A stretch of DNA of 64,000 bases from Chelatococcus albus (GTDB taxonomy: Bacteria; Pseudomonadota; Alphaproteobacteria; Rhizobiales; Beijerinckiaceae). Below the pieces are notes generated by a model. It ran no database searches. It saw only the letters and a list, made by a program, of their open reading frames with translations, and had not been told where the DNA came from. How positions within the stretch are numbered: the stretch's first letter is position 1; every line of letters starts with the position of its first letter. The stretch is from NCBI RefSeq assembly GCF_030067675.1, contig NZ_JASJEV010000003.1, positions 124,001 to 188,000 on the forward strand, given 5' to 3'. The position numbers and the translations under genes are program-made. Below are positions 57,630 to 64,000 of the stretch, piece by piece.

Positions 57630-58301
57630 TCAGCGATTCTTCGCCTGCTCGGCGATATAGGCCTTCGGGTCGGCCTCGTCGACGCGCACGATCGGGTCCT
57701 TCTTGCCTGAGCCGAGCGGCGCATTCGCCGCCGGAAGCCGATAACCCTTCGGCGGCTCGACGAGACGCTCGCGCGTGGGCTCCTGCCCGTAGGCGATGTT
57801 CGCCGTCTCTTCCTTCTTGACACCGGTCGTCTTCAGCACGTCCGGATGGACCCAATGGTCGCCACGACACTGGTCGCCGTAGCAGTTCCTGGGGCCGGGG
57901 GCGGAATTCGTCCCGACGCGGCGGCCGGCCTGCAGCTCCTGCGGCGAGAGGCGGCCGCCCTGCCGAGGATCGCGCTCGCTCTTCACGGGCACGGGCTTGC
58001 GCGCCTCCTCTTCCTCGCGCTGGCGGGCGAGCACGTCCGGATCCTTCGGCCAGGCCGCATTGCGGGCGGCAACGGCCCTCTCGTCCTGGGGCGGCGGCAA
58101 CTGCCCGAGCTTCGGCGGCACGACGAGGGGCGCGCGCTCACGATAATCGATACGCTCGCCTTCCTTGTCGACGAAGCCGAGATTGCCGAGGAGGTCCTTC
58201 ATGAACACGCCCTCCTGCGCCTGCGCGCCGGTCGCGGCGAGAAGCGCGATCGCGAGGGAAGCGGCTGCGACAAACCCGCTCGTCTTCACGTCGTGACGCA
58301 T
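57630..58301 (-). CDS. secreted hypothetical protein
   Basis: A 223-residue protein with a signal peptide ending near GAQAQE (26-31). The mature part is hydrophilic, Pro/Arg/Glu-rich and probably partly disordered, with two cysteines in CYGDQC near the centre. The start of the mature part, GVFMKDLLGNLGFVDKE, is the most conserved-looking region. ATG 58301 has GGAG five bases upstream; a second ATG is three bases earlier. It lies between lspA and the M16 pair, a place where Hyphomicrobiales carry similar uncharacterised genes. Function unknown. Confidence 0.7.
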   Translation of the reverse strand: MRHDVKTSGFVAAASLAIALLAATGAQAQEGVFMKDLLGNLGFVDKEGERIDYRERAPLVVPPKLGQLPPPQDERAVAARNAAWPKDPDVLARQREEEEARKPVPVKSERDPRQGGRLSPQELQAGRRVGTNSAPGPRNCYGDQCRGDHWVHPDVLKTTGVKKEETANIAYGQEPTRERLVEPPKGYRLPAANAPLGSGKKDPIVRVDEADPKAYIAEQAKNR

Positions 58302-58387
58302 CATGGCTCCGTCCAATATCGCTTTGCGGTCGGCCCTGGGCCGGATCGCTTGCACCGTGCTTGAGGCGATTGTGAGGCGCCCCGCGC

Positions 58388-58897
58388 TCACGCTCCGCCG
58401 CCTCCGCCCACGCCGGTCGCCGCACGGCGCCTTTCGAGGAAGACGGAGTCATACAGAAGTACGCCCACCCCGGCAACGATGGCGGCATCGGCAATGTTGA
58501 ACACGTACCAGCTGAAGCTGCCGGCGTGCAGGTGCACGAAATCGAGCACGGCCCCGTAGGCCACGCGGTCGACGGCATTGCCCACCGCGCCGCCGACGAG
58601 GAGGCCGAGCGCCACGGCGATGATCCTCGCCGGCGTGCGGCTCATCCACACGGACAAGCCGACCGCCGCCACGATCGAGAGCACCACGAGCAGCCAGCGG
58701 CCGAGGTCCGTCGACTGCTGGAAGAGCCCGTAGGAGATGCCCCGGTTCCAGACGAGCGTGAACTCGAGGAAGGGAGCGAGCACGAGCGGCTCGGTCCACG
58801 CCCGGACGTCGGCGATGAAATAGAGCCAGAGCTTGGTCGCCTGATCGAGGACGAGCGTGACGAGGGCGACGAGCGTACCGAGGCGGGCCGGGCTCAT
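58388..58897 (-). CDS. lspA: lipoprotein signal peptidase (signal peptidase II)
   Basis: A 169-residue, four-helix membrane aspartyl protease that removes signal peptides from lipidated prolipoproteins. The catalytic aspartates are D119 (AVLDFVHLH) and D137 (FNIADAAI), and DQATK at 18-22 and [11 protein letters not shown] are further family blocks. It starts two bases after the ileS stop (a GTG overlapping that stop is another option), so it is translationally coupled. One candidate substrate, the lipoprotein at 21.9 kb, is in this window. Confidence 0.95.
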   Translation of the reverse strand: MSPARLGTLVALVTLVLDQATKLWLYFIADVRAWTEPLVLAPFLEFTLVWNRGISYGLFQQSTDLGRWLLVVLSIVAAVGLSVWMSRTPARIIAVALGLLVGGAVGNAVDRVAYGAVLDFVHLHAGSFSWYVFNIADAAIVAGVGVLLYDSVFLERRRAATGVGGGGGA

Positions 58898-58899
58898 GG

Positions 58900-61800
58900 T
58901 CACGCCGCCTCGTTGCGGGCATCCCACTCGCGCAGGGCCGCGGCATCGCGCGGGGTCACGTCCGGATAGGCCGGGTCGCTGCCCACGTCGGGCGAGATCT
59001 TCCACGAGCGGGCGCATTTGCGCCCCTCGGCCAGTGCCGGCACCACGGCGACGCCTGGAACATCATCGAGACGGAATGCCTCCGCCGGCCCCTCTCCCTT
59101 GGTGATCTGCACGCCCGAGGTGATGCAAACCTCCGCGAAATCGACGCCCTTCAGCGCCGCGAGCAGATCGGCGTCGGCGATATGGACGACCGGCGCCGCC
59201 TCGAGGCTCGCGCCGATGCGCTTCGCCGCGCGCTCGATCTCCAGGGCGCCGGTGACGACGCGGCGCACGCGGCGGATCCGGGCCCATCTGTCGGCGAGCT
59301 TCTCGTCCTTCCACTCCGAAGGAATGGTCGGGAACTGCTCGAGGTGCACCGATCCCGTCTCGGACGGGAAGCGGGCGATCCACGCCTCCTCCGCCGTGAA
59401 GGCGAGGATCGGCGCGAACCAGATGGTGATGCAGCGGAAGATCTGATCGATCACCGTGAGTGCGGCCTTGCGCCTGAGGCTCGAATAGGGATCGCAGTAC
59501 AGCGCGTCCTTGCGCACGTCGAAGTAGAAGGCCGACAGGTCCGTGGTCATGAAGGCCGACAGCGCCGCGACCACGCGCTTGTAGTCGAAGGCGGCATAGG
59601 CCTCGCGCACGACGGTGTCGAGCTCGACGAGCCGGTGCAGCATGAGCCGCTCGAGCTCGGGCATCTTCGCCGCGGGCACGAGATCGTGCCCGTGGAAGTG
59701 GTGGAGGGTGCCGAGCATCCAGCGAATGGTGTTGCGCAACTTGCGGTAGGTCTCGACGAAGGTCTTGAGAATCTCCGGGCCGATGCGCAGGTCGTCGGAA
59801 TAGTCGGCCGCGGCCACCCACAGGCGCAGGATGTCGGCGCCCGACGTGCGCATGACCTCCTGCGGCGCCACGACGTTGCCCTTCGACTTCGACATCTTCT
59901 CGCCCTTCTCGTCGAGGACGAAGCCGTGGGTCAGCACGATGTCGTAGGGCGCGCGCCCGCGCGTGCCGCAGCTCTCGAGGAGCGAGGAATGGAACCAGCC
60001 ACGATGCTGGTCCGATCCCTCGAGATACATGACCTGATCGTGGCCGCCGTCGATCCTGCGCCTGGTCTTGAGATCGTCGCGCGCCTCCAGCGTGAAGGAA
60101 TGCGTCGAGCCTGAATCGAACCAGACGTCGAGGATGTCGTCGACCTTCTCGAAATCGGCCGCATCGTAGTCTGGCGCGAGGAAGCGCGCCCCATCCACGT
60201 CGGCGAACCAGGCGTCGGCGCCTTCGTCCAAGAAGGCCTCGGCAATGCGGTCGTTGACCTTCTCGTCCTTGAGGACGTCGCCCGCCTTGAGCCCCTTTTC
60301 CGGCAGGTCGCGCCTGGCTACGAAGACGGTGATGGGCACGCCCCAGGCGCGTTGACGCGAGATGACCCAGTCGGGCCGGTTCTCGATCATGCCGTTGATG
60401 CGCCGCTCGCCCGCCGCCGGCACCCACCGCGTCCGCTTGATGGCCTCGAGGGCGCGGTGCCGGAGCGTGTCTCCGGCGCGTGCCTCGCCGCGCGGACCTG
60501 ACTGGATGTCCTTGTCCATGGCGATGAACCACTGCGGCGTGTTGCGGAAGATGAGAGGCGCCTTGGACCGCCAGGAATGCGGATACTGGTGCTTCATGCG
60601 CCCCCGCGCGATGAGGGCGCCGGCCGCGGCGAGGGCCTCGATCACGCGCCTGTTGGCGCCGCCTTCCTTGCCCTTGTCGTCGAAGACGCGAGCACCGGCG
60701 AAGAGCGGGATCGTCTCGTAGTAGGCCCCGTCGGGTCCGACCGTGTGCGGCACGAGCCCCTGGTCCTGCGGCGCCGTGAAGGCGGCGCGATGGTTGAGCC
60801 AGGTGTTGTAGTCGTCGGCGCCGTGGCCGGGCGCGGTATGCACGAAGCCCGTGCCCGCGTCGTCGGTGACGTAGTCGGCCGGCAGCAGGGGCACGGTGAA
60901 ATCCCAGAAGCCGTGGGCACCGGCGACGCCGCGCAGAGGATGGGCGCAGGAGCCGATGCGCGCCGGATCGACCGCGCGCACCTTCTCGTAGGCATCCACC
61001 TTTGCCGCCTTGAACACCTCGTCGGCGAGCTTCGTCGCCAGGACGAAGGTGTCGCCGATCTGGGCCCAATTATCCTCGGGCGCCGCCGTGACCCGGTAGA
61101 GCCCGTACTCGATGTTCGGGTGATAGGCGACGGCCCGGTTCGCCGGGATCGTCCAGGGCGTCGTCGTCCAGATGACGACGCTCGCCCCGGCGAGGTCGGC
61201 CTCCGACGCGACCCCCGAGACCACGACGGGGAACTTGACGAAGATCGTGTTGGAGGTGTGCTCCTGATACTCCACCTCGGCCTCGGCCAGAGCCGTGCGT
61301 TCGACGATCGACCACATCACGGGCTTCGAGCCGCGATAGAGCTGATTCGTCATCGCGAACTTCATGAGTTCACGTGCGATCTGGGCCTCGGCCTCGTAGG
61401 CCATCGTCGTATAGGGGTTCTCCCAATCGCCCTCGACGCCGAGACGCTTGAACTCCTCCCGCTGCACGGCGATCCACTTCTCGGCGAAGGCGCGGCACTC
61501 GCGGCGGAACTCGACGACCGGCACCTCGTCCTTGTTCTTGCCCCGCGCGCGGTATTCCTCCTCGATCTTCCACTCGATCGGCAGGCCGTGGCAGTCCCAG
61601 CCGGGGACGTAGTTGGAATCGTGGCCGAGCATCTGCTGCGAGCGCACGACCATGTCCTTGAGGATCTTGTTGAGCGCGTGGCCGATATGAATGTTGCCGT
61701 TGGCGTAGGGCGGGCCGTCGTGCAGCACGAAGCGCGGGCGCCCCTTGCCCGCCTGGCGCAGACGGGAATAGAGGCCGATGCGCTGCCAGCGGGCGAGGAT

Positions 61801-61911
61801 CTCCGGCTCGCGCTGCGGCAGCCCGGCGCGCATCGGAAAATCCGTCTGGGGCAGGAACAGCGTCTGCGAATAGTCGCGCGTCTGAAGGGCGGGAACGGAC
61901 GTGTCGGTCAT
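58900..61911 (-). CDS. ileS: isoleucyl-tRNA synthetase
   Basis: A 1003-residue class I synthetase. HIGH is at 75-78 ([12 protein letters not shown]) and KMSKS in [11 protein letters not shown]. The editing CP1 domain is present with [17 protein letters not shown]. The C-terminal zinc ribbon, which has four cysteines in E. coli, is reduced to [13 protein letters not shown] with one cysteine, as in other Alphaproteobacteria. It is followed closely by lspA. The 298 bases upstream hold no leader peptide or T-box that I can recognise. Confidence 0.97.
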   Translation of the reverse strand: MTDTSVPALQTRDYSQTLFLPQTDFPMRAGLPQREPEILARWQRIGLYSRLRQAGKGRPRFVLHDGPPYANGNIHIGHALNKILKDMVVRSQQMLGHDSNYVPGWDCHGLPIEWKIEEEYRARGKNKDEVPVVEFRRECRAFAEKWIAVQREEFKRLGVEGDWENPYTTMAYEAEAQIARELMKFAMTNQLYRGSKPVMWSIVERTALAEAEVEYQEHTSNTIFVKFPVVVSGVASEADLAGASVVIWTTTPWTIPANRAVAYHPNIEYGLYRVTAAPEDNWAQIGDTFVLATKLADEVFKAAKVDAYEKVRAVDPARIGSCAHPLRGVAGAHGFWDFTVPLLPADYVTDDAGTGFVHTAPGHGADDYNTWLNHRAAFTAPQDQGLVPHTVGPDGAYYETIPLFAGARVFDDKGKEGGANRRVIEALAAAGALIARGRMKHQYPHSWRSKAPLIFRNTPQWFIAMDKDIQSGPRGEARAGDTLRHRALEAIKRTRWVPAAGERRINGMIENRPDWVISRQRAWGVPITVFVARRDLPEKGLKAGDVLKDEKVNDRIAEAFLDEGADAWFADVDGARFLAPDYDAADFEKVDDILDVWFDSGSTHSFTLEARDDLKTRRRIDGGHDQVMYLEGSDQHRGWFHSSLLESCGTRGRAPYDIVLTHGFVLDEKGEKMSKSKGNVVAPQEVMRTSGADILRLWVAAADYSDDLRIGPEILKTFVETYRKLRNTIRWMLGTLHHFHGHDLVPAAKMPELERLMLHRLVELDTVVREAYAAFDYKRVVAALSAFMTTDLSAFYFDVRKDALYCDPYSSLRRKAALTVIDQIFRCITIWFAPILAFTAEEAWIARFPSETGSVHLEQFPTIPSEWKDEKLADRWARIRRVRRVVTGALEIERAAKRIGASLEAAPVVHIADADLLAALKGVDFAEVCITSGVQITKGEGPAEAFRLDDVPGVAVVPALAEGRKCARSWKISPDVGSDPAYPDVTPRDAAALREWDARNEAA

Positions 61912-62209
61912 GGGTCGGCCGGTTCGAAGCGATCGCCGTCACACCGGACGGCACAGGTGCGAGATGTGGTCGATCGGGCCGCCTGCGACCATCCTGTCGC
62001 CGACGGCTGAGAATCCCGGCCCCTCGCGCGGCCGAAGTCTGCTGGTGAGACCTCGCGCCTCTTAAGCGAAGGCCGGGCCGTTAATTCGCGATATGTGCGG
62101 GCGCGACCGCGCGCGCTCCACGATCACAGGCTCGGTCATGCCGGTCTTCTAGCAGCCGAGCACGCGCGAATAAAGGCCGTCGGCGCCCGGCCCGCCGGCA
62201 TCCCCCTCA

Positions 62210-63454
62210 TCAAACCTGCGCCGTCCCGGGCGCGGCGAGGCGGGTCTCCACATCCGCCTTCAGGCGTCGGGCTTCCGCGACCAGACCCTGGGCCATCTCG
62301 TCGATCTCGCGCGTCGCCCCGCCCACCTGCAGCGCCGTGCGATCGACGGCGCTGATCGACTGGTCGAGATGGCTGGCCGAGGAAGCGGCTGCCTCGATGG
62401 AGCGGGCGATCTCGCGCGTCGCGTTGCTCTGCTGGTCGACGGCCTCGGCGATGGTCATCGTCATGCGATCGATGGATTCGATCGTGCCCGTGATCGCGCC
62501 GATCGCCGTGACCGCCCGTGCGGCGGCCTCCTGCATCGCGGCGATCTGGGTGCGGATGTCCTCGGTGGCGCGGGCCGTCTGGTTGGCGAGCGCCTTCACC
62601 TCCTGCGCCACGACGGCGAAGCCGCGGCCGGCCTCCCCGGCGCGCGCCGCCTCGATGGTGGCGTTGAGGGCGAGCAGGTTCGTCTGTTCCGCGATCGCCG
62701 TGATGAGCGTGACCACCTCGCCGATCTTGGCGCTCGACCGGTCGAGCGCATCGACGAGGGCGCTCGTCTCCTCGACCTCCTTCACGGCCCGCGCCGCGAT
62801 CCCCGACCCTTGCGTGAGCTGTCGGCCGATCTCGGCGATCGAACTCGTCAGCTCGACAGCGGCGGCCGCTGCTGTCTGGACGCCGTCGGTGGACTGGGAG
62901 GCGGCCCGGATGGCGGCGCGCATCTCGTCCGCGACGGTGGTGCAGGTGTCATTCATGGACCGCGCGCGGCCGGCGAGCTTGCGCAGGCTCTCTTCGAGCC
63001 GCATCACCGAGGCGGCGACGAGTTGCCGCAGATCCTCGTTGACACGCCCGTGCCTCGCCGCCTTCTCGCCGAGGTCCCGGCGAAGGTTCTCGCTCTCGAC
63101 CTGGCGCTGGCGGCCTGCCACGAGCTCCTGGCGGATCGCGTCCAGCGCGACCACCGCCGCAATCCCGTCGGAGCCGGCCCCGAGGCTCGGTACGGGCGCG
63201 GCGAATTCACCCCGGGCGAGGCGCACCAGTTCCTCGATAAGCAGCGCCCGCTTCTGGGCCTCCGACAGGACGAAAGCGGCAGCAAGGGCCGCGACCGCCC
63301 CCGCCACTGGCAGGGCAGTGAGGTAAGCCGGCAATCGAAGCGCCTGAGCGAGCATTGGCGCAGCAACGAGGGCCGCGGTGGCGAGCGCGAACAGCCCTCC
63401 AATGGCCGCGATGCTGCGCACCAGCGAGGCGGGAAACGAACGGATCAGGGACAT
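62210..63454 (-). CDS. methyl-accepting chemotaxis-like protein, two membrane helices, no periplasmic sensor
   Basis: A 414-residue MCP. Two membrane helices (about 14-35 and 47-64) sit very close together, leaving no periplasmic ligand domain, so it may sense the membrane or redox state or signal with a partner. The signalling hairpin tip is [31 protein letters not shown] at about 258-290. No CheW or CheA genes are near. ATG 63454 is chosen; a TTG 15 bases upstream is the only alternative. It ends 299 bases from ileS on the same strand. Confidence 0.88.
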   Translation of the reverse strand: MSLIRSFPASLVRSIAAIGGLFALATAALVAAPMLAQALRLPAYLTALPVAGAVAALAAAFVLSEAQKRALLIEELVRLARGEFAAPVPSLGAGSDGIAAVVALDAIRQELVAGRQRQVESENLRRDLGEKAARHGRVNEDLRQLVAASVMRLEESLRKLAGRARSMNDTCTTVADEMRAAIRAASQSTDGVQTAAAAAVELTSSIAEIGRQLTQGSGIAARAVKEVEETSALVDALDRSSAKIGEVVTLITAIAEQTNLLALNATIEAARAGEAGRGFAVVAQEVKALANQTARATEDIRTQIAAMQEAAARAVTAIGAITGTIESIDRMTMTIAEAVDQQSNATREIARSIEAAASSASHLDQSISAVDRTALQVGGATREIDEMAQGLVAEARRLKADVETRLAAPGTAQV

Positions 63455-63534
63455 CGGCAAAGTCGGCAATGGGGCAATCGGCCACCATCCTGCGGGTAAT
63501 CCGTTAAGGAAGGGTGGAGCCTGCCCGCCGCTCC

Positions 63535-64000
63535 TCAGCCGATGAACGAGCGAGGCTCGCGGCGCATCGCCGCATCGGCGAGCAGACGGCGCGCCGCCGC
63601 CGAATCGCGATCCATCTGCGCCACCAGCGCCTCCACGGAAGCGAAGCGCTCCTCCCCGCGGATCCAGCCGACGAACTCGACATCCACCGCTTGGCCGTAG
63701 AGGTCACCGACAAAGTCCAAGATATGCACTTCGAGGAGCGGTGCGCCGTTGTCGAAGGTCGGACGGCGGCCGAAACTCGCAACCGCGTCGTGCACGACGC
63801 CGGCCACCGCGATGCGCACGGCGTAGATGCCGTGGCGGAGTGTACAGTCGTCCGGCAGGCGCAGGTTCGCCGTCGGATAGCCGAGCGTACGCCCGCGCTT
63901 GTCGCCATGGCGCACATCCGCGCGTGCGAACCAGCGATAGCCGAGGAGATCGGCAGCAGCCGCGACGTCGCCCCGCTCCAGAGCGCGGCGCACCGCCGTG
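63535..64000 (-). CDS. ribF: bifunctional riboflavin kinase/FAD synthetase, 3' part
   Basis: The C-terminal ~154 residues of RibF, cut by the window end. This is the riboflavin kinase domain, which phosphorylates riboflavin to FMN; the FAD synthetase half lies upstream, outside. Recognisable blocks are [15 protein letters not shown] (nucleotide and metal site), [14 protein letters not shown], and [21 protein letters not shown]. The gene order ribF-MCP-ileS-lspA is compatible with the ribF-ileS-lspA association seen in many bacteria, with the chemoreceptor gene inserted. Confidence 0.93.
   Translation of the reverse strand, partial: TAVRRALERGDVAAAADLLGYRWFARADVRHGDKRGRTLGYPTANLRLPDDCTLRHGIYAVRIAVAGVVHDAVASFGRRPTFDNGAPLLEVHILDFVGDLYGQAVDVEFVGWIRGEERFASVEALVAQMDRDSAAARRLLADAAMRREPRSFIG

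Noticed and set aside
61912-62209. 298-base gap upstream of ileS examined for a T-box, leader peptide or tRNA gene
   Set aside because: No T-box core, cloverleaf or convincing leader peptide was seen; only short GC-rich stems.

Overview
The window is a strongly GC-rich, gene-dense chromosomal segment from an alphaproteobacterium, most likely of the order Hyphomicrobiales (Rhizobiales). Lineage markers are a CcrM-type methyltransferase, an Fo operon with a duplicated b subunit (atpI-B-E-F'-F), an aa3 oxidase cluster with CoxF and CtaG, an invasion-associated locus B protein, a Porin_2-like fragment, and an IleRS whose C-terminal zinc cysteines are mostly lost. It looks like core genome: no rRNA, tRNA, CRISPR array, prophage or insertion sequence was found. 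The genus cannot be fixed from the sequence.

Layout. 0-11 kb: a radical SAM protein behind a LexA-type box, a VOC protein, rnhB, ccrM, an L,D-transpeptidase, mutY (reverse strand), a DUF721 protein, a DsbA-like thioredoxin-fold protein and smc. 11-14 kb: the ATP synthase Fo operon with a clear promoter and a strong terminator. 14-16.6 kb: a HAD phosphatase, a Tat-exported metallo-beta-lactamase-fold protein and a truncated porin-like gene. 16.5-21.9 kb (reverse): the glycine cleavage operon gcvT-gcvH-osmC-gcvPA-gcvPB behind a tandem glycine riboswitch. 21.9-23.1 kb (reverse): a lipoprotein and an IalB protein. 23.4-30.4 kb: ctaC-ctaD-ctaB-coxF-ctaG-ctaE, then a DUF983 protein and surf1, with an FNR/FixK-like box before ctaC. 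30.4-37.5 kb: thrC, an M16 protease, acetyltransferase, a membrane PAS-GGDEF-EAL protein and a glyoxalase-fold protein.

37.5-50.7 kb: yqgE, a DsbD-N-like protein, a one-cysteine peroxiredoxin, xseA, an archaeal-type fructose-bisphosphate aldolase/phosphatase, purD, a haloacetate dehalogenase-like hydrolase, a GNAT, an APH-fold kinase-like protein, a patatin, tadA, an RluB-type pseudouridine synthase and rsmD. 50.7-64 kb (reverse): a decayed mazEF pair, mutL, pgi, two M16 proteins, a secreted hypothetical protein, lspA, ileS, a chemoreceptor-like protein and the 3' part of ribF.

Themes are respiration and energy (Fo ATP synthase, aa3 oxidase and its assembly factors), one-carbon and amino-acid metabolism (gcv, thrC, purD), genome maintenance (mutY, mutL, xseA, rnhB, smc, ccrM) and translation (ileS, tadA, rsmD, rluB). 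I found no convincing new multi-gene system. The most notable items are the LexA box before the photoproduct-lyase-like radical SAM gene, the FNR/FixK box before ctaC, the frameshifted mazF, the archaeal-type FBP aldolase/phosphatase, the fluoroacetate-dehalogenase-like active site and the mini-porin.
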